Positions 34,326 through 45,619 of a stretch of DNA of 46,616 bases are shown in pieces. A program made the position numbers and the translations under genes. A model generated the notes under the pieces. The model was not told the DNA's origin and did not search any database. It saw only the letters and a list, made by a program, of their open reading frames with translations. Position 1 is the stretch's first letter, and the number at the start of each line of letters is the position of its first letter. The DNA is from Candidatus Brocadia sapporoensis. Lineage in GTDB: Bacteria > Planctomycetota > Brocadiia > Brocadiales > Brocadiaceae. Location of the stretch: positions 1 to 46,616 of the forward strand of contig NZ_MJUW02000080.1 in NCBI RefSeq assembly GCF_001753675.2, given 5' to 3'.

Positions 34326-37300
34326 ATGTTTAGTAAAATTCTTCATAGACCCGTCTTCGCAATTGTCATATCGGTTGTCATTGTTTTCATGGGTTTGTTA
34401 GGCATGACACAGTTGCCTAAATCACAGTTTCCTGAAATCGCTCCCACAACGGTAAATATTTTTATCGCTTATCCGGGCGCCAGCGCGGATGTATTAGTTC
34501 AATCCACTCTTATCCCATTGGAAACAGCTATAAATGGCGTTCAGGACATGAGATATATGGCAACGGATGCCACCAGTGCCGGAGAGGCTACCATTAGGAT
34601 AATATTTGAACCGGGCACTGATCCTAATCAAGCGGTTATCCGGGTAAAAACAAGGGTGGATCAGGTCATGCCCAATCTTCCATTATTGGTGCAGCGGGAA
34701 GGGGTTATTATCACGCCGATACAACCCAGCATGCTAATGTATGTGAACCTATATAGCAGCGATAAAAATACCGATGAAAAGTTTCTTTACAATTATGCCT
34801 ATACCAAAATTCTACGGGAAATACAACGAATTAATGGTGTGGCAATGGCAAGAATTCTGGGAAGCCGGAAATATGCTATGCGCATCTGGCTGAAACCTGA
34901 CCGGATGAGGGCATACAACATTTCAGCAGAAGAAGTGATGGAAGCGCTGGCAGACCAAAGTATTATAGGCAGACCGGGAAGATTGGGACAGAGTTCGGGA
35001 ATTCAGGCACAATCGCTGGAATATGTGCTGACATATCAAGGAAGATATAATAAGCCGGAACAGTATGAGAACGTTATCATCCGCGCCAATGAAGAGGGAG
35101 AAATACTCCGACTGAAAGATATCGCCAGGGTAGAGTTGGGAAGCGAATTTTTTGACATCTATTGCAACCTTAACGGGCAACCTTCGGCATCTATTGTCTT
35201 AAACCAGACATTAGGCAGTAATGCCACGGATGTAATTAAACGTATAAAGGCTAAACTGGAAGAATTAAAGGCCGATTTCCCTCTAGGGATGGATTATAAC
35301 ATCAATTATGATGTGTCGAAGTTTTTAGGTGCCTCCATTGAACAGGTGATACATACGTTACGGGACGCATTTATTTTGGTGGCGATAGTTGTATTTGTCT
35401 TTCTTGGCGATTGGCGTTCCACGCTGATTCCAACGCTGGCCGTTCCGGTATCTTTGACCGGAGCTTTCTTTTTTATGCAGCTTTTCGGCTTTTCCATCAA
35501 TCTGGTTACCTTATTTGCCCTTGTGCTGGCAATTGGTATTGTAGTTGACGATGCCATTGTTGTCGTAGAGGCCGTACACGCTAAGATGGAAGAAAAAAAT
35601 CTGTCGCCATACGATGCTACCAAACAAGTGATGGGTGAGATTAGTGGCGCCATTATAGCCATTACGCTGGTGATGACTTCGGTTTTTATTCCTGTTACTT
35701 TTATGCCGGGCCCGGTAGGTGTATTTTACCGGCAGTTCTCTGTCACGATGGCATCTTCCATTGTTCTTTCGAGCATAGTGGCGCTTACGCTTACGCCGGT
35801 ATTGTGCGCTATTATATTAAAGAATACGCACGGTAAACCGACGAGAAAATCGCCAATCAAGTGGTTGCTTGGCTATTTTAACAGGGGATTTGAACAGCTA
35901 ACAGGAAAATATGTAGGGCTGCTGAACCTAATCGTAAACAGGAGATTGATCACCTTTGGAATATTACTGGCATTTTGCGTAGGATTGTATATTGAGAATA
36001 AAGGTGTTCCGACCGGATTCGTTCCTAGTGAAGATCAGGGGACAATCTATGCCATTATACAAACCCCTCCGGGCTCAACTCTGGAAAGAACTAATCAGGT
36101 ATCCCAGGAATTACAAAAAATTTGCGAAGAAGTTGATGGCGTAGAATCCGTTACTTCACTAGCCGGCTATGAGATCATGACAGAAGGACGCGGTTCCAAT
36201 GCGGGGACTTGTTTGATCAACCTGAAGGATTGGTCAGAGCGTAAACAAACGGTTCGTGAAATCGTAGAGGAATTGGAAGAGAAATCGAAAGATATCGGAG
36301 CCATCGTAGAATTTTTTGAACCACCCGCTGTGCCTGGATTTGGTACTTCAGAAGGTTTTTCCTTACGGTTGCTTGATAAAACAGAAACTACAGATTACCA
36401 TGAATTTGACAAAATAAATGGCGAATTTATGGATGCCTTGCGCGAACGAAAAGAATTGTCTGGTTTATTTACTTTTTATGCTGCCAATTATCCTCAGTAT
36501 GAATTAATAATAAATAACAAAGTTGCTATGCAAAAAGGAGTGTCTATCAGAAAGGCGATGGAAAATCTCGACATTTTGATAGGCAGTACCTATGAACAGG
36601 GATTTATTCGATTTGGCTTTTTTTTCAAGGTTTATACACAGGGAGTTCCGGAATGCCGAAGGTATCCTTCGGATATTTCGGGCTTGTATGTAAAAAATGA
36701 TCGTGGTGAGATGGTACCTTATTCGGCATTCATGAAAATCAAAAAAACTCAAGGTCCTAATGAAATTACCCGATACAATCTATACAATTCGTCATCCATT
36801 AGAGGTATGCCGTCATCTGGCTACACCACGGGCGAAGCCATAAAAGCGATTCGTGAGGTAGCCAAGAAAACTTTGCCCACGGGGTATGACATCGCCTGGG
36901 AAGGACTCTCATTTGATGAGGCTGGGCGTGGAAATCAAGCGCTTTATATCTTCACTATCGTTCTCCTTTTTATCTATCTGGTGCTTGCAGCGCAGTATGA
37001 GAGCTTCGTCCTGCCTTTGGCAGTAATTTTTTCTCTGCCGATAGGGGCATTTGGTTCATTTTTATTGCTTAAGCTCATGGGGTTAGCCAACGATGTCTAT
37101 GCCCAGATAGGAATGATTATGTTAGTTGGCTTGCTAGGCAAGAATGCAGTGCTGATTGTGGAATTTGCCGTCCAGAGGCATCGGCAGGGATTGGCCATAC
37201 TTGAGGCAGCTATAGAAGGAGCCAGGGCGCGTCTTCGTCCCATTCTAATGACCTCCTTTGCTTTTTGTGCTGGCTTGATACCCCTGGTTGTTGCTACTGG

Positions 37301-37586
37301 TCCTGGCGCTATTGGTAATCGTACCATAGGATCAGCATCTCTTGGTGGCATGTTTATTGGTACCGTCTTTGGGGTAATTGTTATACCCGGGTTATATTAC
37401 ACATTCGCCAAACTGATCGAGGGTCGTCGACTCATAAAAGATGAATACGACGAACCTATATCTGAAGCATATGTACATTCAAAAGAACATTTTACGTTTT
37501 GTTCTCAAGGATGTGCACGTTCAAAAGAACACTTCACGTTTTGTTGCCAAGGCATATCCCCCACAAAACACAAATCAGAAAAATAG
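34326..37586 (+). CDS. RND-family multidrug efflux pump (AcrB-like)
   Basis: Proton-driven inner-membrane exporter, 1086 residues. TM4 carries the proton relay GIVVDDAIVVVE (D408, D409) and TM10 the conserved Lys in GLLGKNAVLIVEFA (K939). The two porter halves are visible (SQFPEIAPTTVNIFIAYPGA and its second-half counterpart). The family is normally 1030-1050 residues; here an extra C-terminal tail contains a duplicated ~14-residue module (SKEHFTFC), rich in Cys. Substrates cannot be predicted. It lies between adaptor and outer-membrane factor. Confidence 0.93.
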   Translation: MFSKILHRPVFAIVISVVIVFMGLLGMTQLPKSQFPEIAPTTVNIFIAYPGASADVLVQSTLIPLETAINGVQDMRYMATDATSAGEATIRIIFEPGTDPNQAVIRVKTRVDQVMPNLPLLVQREGVIITPIQPSMLMYVNLYSSDKNTDEKFLYNYAYTKILREIQRINGVAMARILGSRKYAMRIWLKPDRMRAYNISAEEVMEALADQSIIGRPGRLGQSSGIQAQSLEYVLTYQGRYNKPEQYENVIIRANEEGEILRLKDIARVELGSEFFDIYCNLNGQPSASIVLNQTLGSNATDVIKRIKAKLEELKADFPLGMDYNINYDVSKFLGASIEQVIHTLRDAFILVAIVVFVFLGDWRSTLIPTLAVPVSLTGAFFFMQLFGFSINLVTLFALVLAIGIVVDDAIVVVEAVHAKMEEKNLSPYDATKQVMGEISGAIIAITLVMTSVFIPVTFMPGPVGVFYRQFSVTMASSIVLSSIVALTLTPVLCAIILKNTHGKPTRKSPIKWLLGYFNRGFEQLTGKYVGLLNLIVNRRLITFGILLAFCVGLYIENKGVPTGFVPSEDQGTIYAIIQTPPGSTLERTNQVSQELQKICEEVDGVESVTSLAGYEIMTEGRGSNAGTCLINLKDWSERKQTVREIVEELEEKSKDIGAIVEFFEPPAVPGFGTSEGFSLRLLDKTETTDYHEFDKINGEFMDALRERKELSGLFTFYAANYPQYELIINNKVAMQKGVSIRKAMENLDILIGSTYEQGFIRFGFFFKVYTQGVPECRRYPSDISGLYVKNDRGEMVPYSAFMKIKKTQGPNEITRYNLYNSSSIRGMPSSGYTTGEAIKAIREVAKKTLPTGYDIAWEGLSFDEAGRGNQALYIFTIVLLFIYLVLAAQYESFVLPLAVIFSLPIGAFGSFLLLKLMGLANDVYAQIGMIMLVGLLGKNAVLIVEFAVQRHRQGLAILEAAIEGARARLRPILMTSFAFCAGLIPLVVATGPGAIGNRTIGSASLGGMFIGTVFGVIVIPGLYYTFAKLIEGRRLIKDEYDEPISEAYVHSKEHFTFCSQGCARSKEHFTFCCQGISPTKHKSEK
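37475..37552 (+). repeat. 42-bp tandem duplication in the pump gene's 3' end
   Basis: ACATTCAAAAGAAC starting at 37475 and ACGTTCAAAAGAAC at 37517 begin two direct copies with period 42, about 36 comparable bases and only a few differences. They encode HSKEHFTFCSQGC and RSKEHFTFCCQGI. The repeat makes a Cys-rich tail on the RND pump. Confidence 0.85.
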
Positions 37587-37682
37587 GTGCACTCGAAAAG
37601 GCGCTGAAAAATGAGTTTAGAAACTCGAGGAAAGCCAATAAATTAATTCATGAGAAAAAGGTAATCGAAGAAATAAAATACC

Positions 37683-39113
37683 ATGAAAAGAAATTACGTA
37701 TTGATTTGGATAGGGATAGTCTGCGCTTCGTTCGTGTTCAAGGGTTGTACGCCTGTGTTGATGCAGAAAACAGAAAATAAAAACGTTCCGGAAAAGTATA
37801 ATAATGTACAGGATACAACTAACACGTCAGAAGTTAGTTGGACGAAGTTTTTCACCGATACCCGTCTTATAGAATTGATTGATGTTGCACTGCAAAATAA
37901 TCAGGAACTGAATATCACGTTGCAGGAAATTATCATTGCCGGGAATGAAGTACAGGCAAAAAAAGGAGAATATCTGCCTTTTGTAAATCTCAAGATGGGT
38001 GCTGGGGCTGAGAAGGTAGGCGAGTATACCAGACTTGGGGCTGTTGAAAAAAATCTCGATATAAAATCCGACAAAGAATTCCCTGAGCCTCTGCCGGATT
38101 ACCTGATCTCTGCCAACGTTTCCTGGGAAGTGGATATATGGAAAAAGCTGCGGAATGCCAAAAAAGCAGCGGCATTGAGATATTTGTCCACAATTGAGGG
38201 GAAAAATTTTGTGGTAACTAAGCTGATTGCTGAAATAGCCAGTTCTTATTACGAACTGATGGCGCTTGATAACATGCTGACAACAATAAAAAAGTATATT
38301 GAAATTCAAAAAAACGCCTTGGAAGTTGTAAAACTACAGAAACAAGCAGCAAAAGCCACCGAACTAGCAGTGCGTAAGTTTGAAGCAGAGGTGCTGAAAA
38401 ATCAAAGTTATCAATACAATATTGAACAAAAGATCATAGAAACAGAGAACAGGATAAACTTCCTGGCAGGAAGATTCCCTCAGTCTATTCAACGAAACTC
38501 TCAGGGCTATAACGATTTGACTCCTGGCACGCTCTATGCCGGTATTCCATCCCAATTGTTGTCCAATCGTCCCGACGTTAAACAAGCCGAACTAGAGCTG
38601 GAAGCCGCAAAATTGGATGTGAAGGTGGCGAGGGCCAAGTTTTATCCATCATTAGACATTGTTGCTGGCATAGGTTATGAGGCATTCAATCCGAAGTTTT
38701 TATTAAATACACCAGAATCCATGTTGTATAATCTAGCCGGAGAATTAACGATGCCTCTCATCAATAGAAGGGCAATAAAGGCAGCCTACTACAATGCAAA
38801 TGCAAAACAGATACAAGCGGTTTACAATTACGAACGAACGGTACTGAATGCTTATATTGAGGTTGTCAATAAGGTATCAAAAATCAGTAATTTAGGAAAA
38901 AACTACGACAGGAAAGAGAAGCAGGTTCAGGCACTTACCCAGTCGATTGTTCTTGCAGATAAATTATTCAAATCAGCCAGGGCTGATTATCTGGAGGTGT
39001 TAATGACCCAACGAGATGCATTGGAAGCGAAAATGGAATTGATCGAGACGAAAGCACAGCAAATGTACGCAATGGTTAATGTTTACCAGGCGTTGGGTGG
39101 GGGATGGAAGTAA
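37683..39113 (+). CDS. outer-membrane efflux factor (NodT/OprM-like)
   Basis: A 476-residue TolC-family outer-membrane channel completing the tripartite RND system. The N-terminal signal ends near Cys22 (FKGC), compatible with lipidation although the lipobox is not ideal. Internal repeats of the TolC fold are seen in IELIDVALQNNQELNITLQE and the second-half QLLSNRPDVKQAELELEAAK with VARAKFYPSLDIVAGIGYEA. A 96-nt gap, with no other gene, separates it from the pump gene. No strong ribosome site is visible. It is last in the operon. Confidence 0.9.
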   Translation: MKRNYVLIWIGIVCASFVFKGCTPVLMQKTENKNVPEKYNNVQDTTNTSEVSWTKFFTDTRLIELIDVALQNNQELNITLQEIIIAGNEVQAKKGEYLPFVNLKMGAGAEKVGEYTRLGAVEKNLDIKSDKEFPEPLPDYLISANVSWEVDIWKKLRNAKKAAALRYLSTIEGKNFVVTKLIAEIASSYYELMALDNMLTTIKKYIEIQKNALEVVKLQKQAAKATELAVRKFEAEVLKNQSYQYNIEQKIIETENRINFLAGRFPQSIQRNSQGYNDLTPGTLYAGIPSQLLSNRPDVKQAELELEAAKLDVKVARAKFYPSLDIVAGIGYEAFNPKFLLNTPESMLYNLAGELTMPLINRRAIKAAYYNANAKQIQAVYNYERTVLNAYIEVVNKVSKISNLGKNYDRKEKQVQALTQSIVLADKLFKSARADYLEVLMTQRDALEAKMELIETKAQQMYAMVNVYQALGGGWK

Positions 39114-39239
39114 ATTATGTGAAATGCAATTGCAATTTATAATAAATTTTTTGAATAGACTAAAAAACCATGGTATCGTCATGTTTGCACGATTTCGGGA
39201 GAATATCAAAAAAAATATGATGGTTGAGGACTTTTGAGT

Positions 39240-40004
39240 ATGTTTGGTTTTAAGCATCGAAGACGCGACTCCTTACGTGTCATTCCACTGCCCATGGTGT
39301 GGCTAAAAACCATTGAACGTAATATTCCTTTCTATCGTTGTTTACCAATAGCTGATCAACAGGAACTTCAGGGGCATATCCAGGTCTTCCTTGACGAGAA
39401 ACGTTTCGAGGGCTGTGGTGGTTTACAAATAAATGATGAGATAAAGGTAACTATCGCCACGCAAGCGTGCCTGCTCCTTCTCCACCGGGATACCGACTAC
39501 TATCCGGCAATGGTAACGATTTTAGTTTATCCAAGCACATATATAGCGCACATGTCTGAGTCTGTGGGTGGAATTGTGCGTGAGGGTGATTCGGTCAGGC
39601 TTGGTGAATCATGGCAACATGGAGTGGTTATCCTGTCATGGGACGATGTACTTCGTGGCGCGGCCGACATTCATGACGGTCACAACGTTGTTTTGCATGA
39701 GTTTGCACATCAGCTTGACCAGGAGGGTGGGGCTGCCCATGGATCACCCATTTTGCCCCGACGCTCAATGTACGTTGCGTGGGCGCGTGTTCTTGGCGCG
39801 GAATATGTACGTTTACAACAAGATGCCGAACATGGCCGGAAGACTGTGTTGGATAAGTATGGCGCCACAAATCCTGCAGAATTTTTTGCGGTGGCAACAG
39901 AATGTTTCTTCGAAAAGGCTGAGCAACTCAAAAGAAAACACCCGGAGCTTTATGAAGAATTGAAACTCTATTATCTGCAGGATCCGGCACAACTTTCCCG
40001 TTGA
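39240..40004 (+). CDS. mtfA: MtfA-like zinc-dependent peptidase
   Basis: Zinc metallopeptidase of the MtfA (M90, formerly DUF980) family, 254 residues from the ATG at 39240 (TTG at 39234 would add two). The metal motif is HEFAHQLD (H153, E154, H157) and the third ligand region is NPAEFFAVATECFFEK (E214 or E221). Upstream landmarks are FEGCGGLQINDEIKVTIATQ and VILSWDDVLRGA. In enterobacteria MtfA binds the repressor Mlc and cleaves short peptides; here the partner is unknown. GAGGA lies about 10 nt before the start. It stands alone. Confidence 0.88.
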   Translation: MFGFKHRRRDSLRVIPLPMVWLKTIERNIPFYRCLPIADQQELQGHIQVFLDEKRFEGCGGLQINDEIKVTIATQACLLLLHRDTDYYPAMVTILVYPSTYIAHMSESVGGIVREGDSVRLGESWQHGVVILSWDDVLRGAADIHDGHNVVLHEFAHQLDQEGGAAHGSPILPRRSMYVAWARVLGAEYVRLQQDAEHGRKTVLDKYGATNPAEFFAVATECFFEKAEQLKRKHPELYEELKLYYLQDPAQLSR

Positions 40005-40175
40005 TTGTTCTGTGAAAAAATGTTTGTAAAAAGATGTTTTTAAGTCATCAGGCGAACCTTGCCTACCTTACGACAAATCGATACTTCCTCCCAAATTTAA
40101 AAAGAAATATCTTCCTCGCTATCCGGCAAAAAATATACCAAACATGCCCATAGCTATTTTAATATAAAATCTTAA

Positions 40176-42027
<1,852 letters not shown>

Positions 42028-42028
<1 letters not shown>

Positions 42029-42303
42029 TGGAAAATCAAAAGTTTTCCCGTAATATTGAAAAGTCTGCAAGGGAACTGCTGAGTTCCCGAAAAGAGAGGT
42101 CAAATTTCTGGCGTTATGCTAATGTCCTCGGTGTCGGGGGATGGGTTTTTGTTATACCGGTAGTTGGCGGGGCTTATCTCGGAAGGTATCTGGACAAAAA
42201 AATGCACGGAGAAGGCATCTCATGGACAATAACCCTTATTATGATCGGCATAGCCGTCGGTATTTATAATGTCTGGTATCTGTTTGTCAGGAAACATCAG
42301 TAA
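42028..42303 (+). CDS. atpQ: AtpQ/AtpI-like membrane protein
   Basis: A 91-residue protein with two membrane hairpin segments: WRYANVLGVGGWVFVIPVVG (about 25-46) and WTITLIMIGIAVGIYNVWYL (about 65-86). In N-type ATPase operons atpQ, a relative of atpI, follows atpC and probably helps c-ring assembly or ion binding. The next gene there is usually atpR; here atpB follows at once with a TAATG overlap. Polar residues Gly-rich GGAYLGRYLD between the spans match AtpI. Confidence 0.8.
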
Positions 42304-42968
42304 TGAAGATATTTAATGTTTTTCCGGAGACAATTTTTTCAATCGGCCCCGTTCATATTACCGATACCGTTATTACCACATGGCTCGTCATGATTGCCAT
42401 AATAACGATAAGCTATTTTGCAACACGGAAACTCTCCGTAAAGCCTTCTTTTTTCCAGGAGATTATAGAAGCCGTCTTTGAGGCCATCGAAGTGACAATA
42501 AAGGATATCCTGCCTGTTGAACCCTGGCTGGTTATTCCTGTGCTGGGCACCCTGTGGATACTTATTGGCTTCTCCAATCTGGCTGGTTTAATACCAGGAT
42601 TGAAGACTCCTACTGCAGACCTTAATACAACTTTTGCATTTGCGTTAATATCCTTTTCAATGACCCACGTCATCGGTATTGCAACACAAGGGTTGAAAGG
42701 ATATCTCATGCACTATAAAGAACCAACGTGGCTCTTGCTCCCTTTCCACCTTATAGCAGAGGTTACAAGGACCATTGCCCTCGCGGTAAGGCTTTTTGGG
42801 AATATGTTAAGTGGCGACATGATCACCATAATACTCCTCGGGATCGTCGGTTTACTGGTGCCGGTCCCGTTTAGCTTACTGCATATTATTATTGCCCTTA
42901 TACAGGCATATATATTTGGTGTTTTAACCCTGGTTTTTATTGCAGGCGGTATCAGAACAAAATCTTAA
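42303..42968 (+). CDS. atpB: F-ATPase subunit a
   Basis: The Fo half-channel subunit, 221 residues, five or six membrane spans. The essential Arg is in TRTIALAVRLFGNMLSGDMI (R near 166), and VFEAIEVTIKDILPVEPW and SNLAGLIPGLKTPTADLNTT are family landmarks. It is shorter than typical canonical a subunits of about 270, in the N-type range. Its stop is followed after 12 nt by atpE. Confidence 0.92.
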   Translation: MKIFNVFPETIFSIGPVHITDTVITTWLVMIAIITISYFATRKLSVKPSFFQEIIEAVFEAIEVTIKDILPVEPWLVIPVLGTLWILIGFSNLAGLIPGLKTPTADLNTTFAFALISFSMTHVIGIATQGLKGYLMHYKEPTWLLLPFHLIAEVTRTIALAVRLFGNMLSGDMITIILLGIVGLLVPVPFSLLHIIIALIQAYIFGVLTLVFIAGGIRTKS

Positions 42969-42980
42969 AGGAGATTCGAT

Positions 42981-43247
42981 ATGGATGCTAAAACCGTAGT
43001 TATTTCTGTTTCCATAATAGCGGCTGCCTTTGCCATGGCTATTGGTGGATATGGTCCAGCAAGGGCGTTGGGCAAGGCGCTTACAGAAGCGCTCGATGCA
43101 ATTGCAAGACAACCTGAGGCCTCGGACAGGATTATGAGGGCTCTTTTTGTCGGGATGGCATTGATTGAATCTATTGCCATATATGCATTTGTCATTGCAT
43201 TGATTATCCTTTTTGCTAATCCTCTCATCGGGTACATTTTAAAATGA
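42981..43247 (+). CDS. atpE: F-ATPase subunit c with partial Na+ motif
   Basis: Rotor ring subunit of 88 residues, two helices joined by ARQPE (42-46). The ion-binding Glu is E63 in LIESIAIY. Compared with the Na+ ring of Ilyobacter tartaricus, Ser66 and Tyr70 are matched (S64, Y68), but Gln32 is L30 and Thr67 is I65. Ion choice is thus open. AAAGGAGATTCGAT ahead of the ATG is the strongest ribosome site of the operon, fitting a multi-copy subunit. ATGA overlap couples it to atpF. Confidence 0.93.
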   Translation: MDAKTVVISVSIIAAAFAMAIGGYGPARALGKALTEALDAIARQPEASDRIMRALFVGMALIESIAIYAFVIALIILFANPLIGYILK

Positions 43248-43984
43248 AATTGAACATCTGGACACTCCTCTTTCAGATAATAAACTTTGTTGTTTTGCTC
43301 TTTATCCTCAGGCGGATATTATATAAACCCATACGGGAAATTATTGAAAAGCGCAGGGGGATTGTGGCAAAGACTGTCGAGGATGCTGAAAAGACAAAGA
43401 AAGAGGCGCTTGAACTGAAGGAGAAACAGCAGGAGGAGCTGAAGAAATTTAAGGAAGTTCAAGACCGCCTACTCGGACAGACACGGGAAGAGGCTCTTAA
43501 GGAAAGAAATAAACTGCTCAGTGAGGCAAAGGAAGACGCAGTTAAAATAATCGAAAAAGAAAAAGCGCTGTTTGATGCGGAAAAAAAGAGGATAGAAACG
43601 GAACTAAAAACCAAATGTCTTGAGATTACCTCCATTTTTGCATCGAACCTTTTGAAAGATATTTCAGACAAAGAGCTCCATATGGCTGTTGTAAGAAGGT
43701 TTTTGAAGGAGAACGAGATAATGGTTTCTGATGTTTCCAAAATGAAAGAAACCGCAGAGGCATTAAATATAGACCTCGTTACCGCATATCCGTTTTCGAT
43801 GGATGATGAAAAAGTGGTTCGGGGAACTCTTGAAGCGCGTATTGCAAAAAAAATAAAAATTAATACAACCATTGATGAGACGCTTATTGCCGGTGTAAGG
43901 GTAAAGGTTGGCGATACGATTTACGATGCCTCACTTGCAGGCCGGATAAATGCCATTGCTTTGAAACTTAAAGAAACCTCCTAG
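43244..43984 (+). CDS. atpF: F-ATPase subunit b with C-terminal delta-like domain
   Basis: 246 residues. One N-terminal membrane helix (LLFQIINFVVLLFILRRILY), a long charged coiled coil to about 150, then a segment ending in DETLIAGVRVKVGDTIYDAS and LAGRINAIAL. That end resembles the C terminus of delta subunits (LIGGxxVxVGDxxxDxSxxxRL). N-type ATPases lack atpH and have such extended b subunits, so one protein probably does both jobs. The operon indeed has no separate delta gene. Confidence 0.9.
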   Translation: MKLNIWTLLFQIINFVVLLFILRRILYKPIREIIEKRRGIVAKTVEDAEKTKKEALELKEKQQEELKKFKEVQDRLLGQTREEALKERNKLLSEAKEDAVKIIEKEKALFDAEKKRIETELKTKCLEITSIFASNLLKDISDKELHMAVVRRFLKENEIMVSDVSKMKETAEALNIDLVTAYPFSMDDEKVVRGTLEARIAKKIKINTTIDETLIAGVRVKVGDTIYDASLAGRINAIALKLKETS

Positions 43985-44034
43985 CGCAGTTTCGCCGCAA
44001 CGAATTACCGCTCAACCTATGCAGGGACAAGGGT

Positions 44035-44078
44035 ACCCTCTCTTCCCCTTCTTTAAAAGTCGGGGATAAGGGAGAGGT
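44035..44078. repeat. palindromic repeat inside the ATPase operon, copy C
   Basis: ACCCTCTCTTCCCC and GGGGATAAGGGAGAGG form the arms of an imperfect hairpin around a 12-nt centre. It sits in the only large gap of the operon (136 nt, between atpF and atpA) and shares architecture with copies A and B. It could be a local mRNA-stability or attenuation element. Confidence 0.65.
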
Positions 44079-44120
44079 AAAAAATCTTCCTAAAAAATAT
44101 TTGCACAGTAATAAAGATAG

Positions 44121-45617
44121 ATGGAAAAAGAATTCAGCATTTTTTTTGAAAAGATAAAGGAAAAGGTCAAAGCCAGCAGATTCTCCGTTGGCATTACGGA
44201 GGAAGGCAGGGTGCTTTCCATAGGAGATGGGATAGTGCATCTTGCTGGTCTGCGGGATGCAAAACTTTATGAGCTTATTAAATTTGCACATGGCGATGAA
44301 GGGATAGTATTTGATCTTGATGTTGATAGCATAGGAGTCGTACTGCTTACCGAACGTAACGGAATAAGGGCGGGTGATACGGCTTATAAAACCGAACGAA
44401 TTGCTTCCGTAAATGTAAGCGAAGGACTCTTGGGAAGGATATTGGATGCCCTCGGTAATCCTATAGATAATGGACCAAAACTTGAACAGACAGTGTCTTG
44501 GCCAATAGAAAAGGAAGCACCTTCCTTGCTCCAGAGAGACTTTATTACCGAACCTCTCTACACAGGTATTAAAGTTATTGACTCTATGCTTGCCATAGGT
44601 AAAGGACAACGGGAGCTGATCATCGGCGATTCTGCTACCGGCAAGACTTCTCTTGCTATTGATACCGTCATCAATCAGAAAAACTCCCGCGTAATTTCTA
44701 TTTATGTAGCCATCGGACAAAAAAAGTCTCATGTATTAAAAATTATTGAAGAGATAAAAAGATATGGCGATTTATCAAAGACCATATTTGTAATTGCAGA
44801 TGCTTCAAACTCTTTTGGTCTTCAATTTATTGCCCCTTACAGCGCTATGGCCATTGCCGAGTATTTCCTTGTTAAGGGGGAGGATGTTTTACTCATCTAC
44901 GACGATCTTACAAAACATGCCGATGCGTATCGTTCCTTAAGCCTCTTGCTGAAGAGATCTCCCGGCAGAGAGGCATATCCGGGAGACATATTTTTTATCC
45001 ACTCAAGACTGCTCGAAAGGTCTGCAAAACTAAATCAGAAGAACGGAGGAGGCTCCATTACCGCCCTTCCGATTGTGGAAACACAGCAGGGCAGAATATC
45101 ATCTTATATTCCCACAAACCTTATCTCGATAACAGATGGTCAAATATATTTGGATACTTTCCTGTTCAACAAAGGTATCCGGCCAGCAGTGGACGTGAGC
45201 AAATCTGTGTCGAGGATAGGCGGAAAGGCTCAGGTTGAGGCAATGAAAGCGGTGGCAGAAAGGCTGAAAATCGACTATTCAAGATTCATTGAGGTGGAAG
45301 TATTTACAAAATTCGGGGCACATGTGGAGGAAGAGACTGCAAAACTCATCAAACGCGGTGAACGACTAAGAGAAATTCTAAAACAACCGCAGTTTCATCC
45401 TTTCACCCTTGAAGATGAGGTATTAAGCTTCATAATTTTGGAATCGGGCGTACTCGATAATGTAGCAATTACCTTAGTAGATAAAGTTTGCAAGGAAATA
45501 ACGAACGCGGCTAAAACAGCATTCCCGGAGATTATAAGGCGTATCAATCAAGATGGTTTGCTGGAAAAAAAGGACCTGGAAGCATTGAAGGTTTTCATCG
45601 GAAAAGAAAGGGTTTAG
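44121..45617 (+). CDS. atpA: F-ATPase alpha subunit
   Basis: The regulatory, nucleotide-binding subunit, 498 residues. It has GRVLSIGDGIVHLAGL near the N terminus, Walker A GDSATGKTSLAIDTVINQ, LIYDDLTKHADAYRSLSLLL, and the ISSYIPTNLISITDGQIYLD segment. The N-terminal helical arm that binds delta is present but short. It follows the b gene after the repeat-containing gap and is followed by the gamma gene after 2 nt. Confidence 0.93.
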   Translation: MEKEFSIFFEKIKEKVKASRFSVGITEEGRVLSIGDGIVHLAGLRDAKLYELIKFAHGDEGIVFDLDVDSIGVVLLTERNGIRAGDTAYKTERIASVNVSEGLLGRILDALGNPIDNGPKLEQTVSWPIEKEAPSLLQRDFITEPLYTGIKVIDSMLAIGKGQRELIIGDSATGKTSLAIDTVINQKNSRVISIYVAIGQKKSHVLKIIEEIKRYGDLSKTIFVIADASNSFGLQFIAPYSAMAIAEYFLVKGEDVLLIYDDLTKHADAYRSLSLLLKRSPGREAYPGDIFFIHSRLLERSAKLNQKNGGGSITALPIVETQQGRISSYIPTNLISITDGQIYLDTFLFNKGIRPAVDVSKSVSRIGGKAQVEAMKAVAERLKIDYSRFIEVEVFTKFGAHVEEETAKLIKRGERLREILKQPQFHPFTLEDEVLSFIILESGVLDNVAITLVDKVCKEITNAAKTAFPEIIRRINQDGLLEKKDLEALKVFIGKERV

Positions 45618-45619
45618 CC

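Noticed and set aside
37499-37780. 93-codon frame spanning the end of the pump gene and start of the channel gene
   Set aside because: It overlaps two well-supported genes in another frame.
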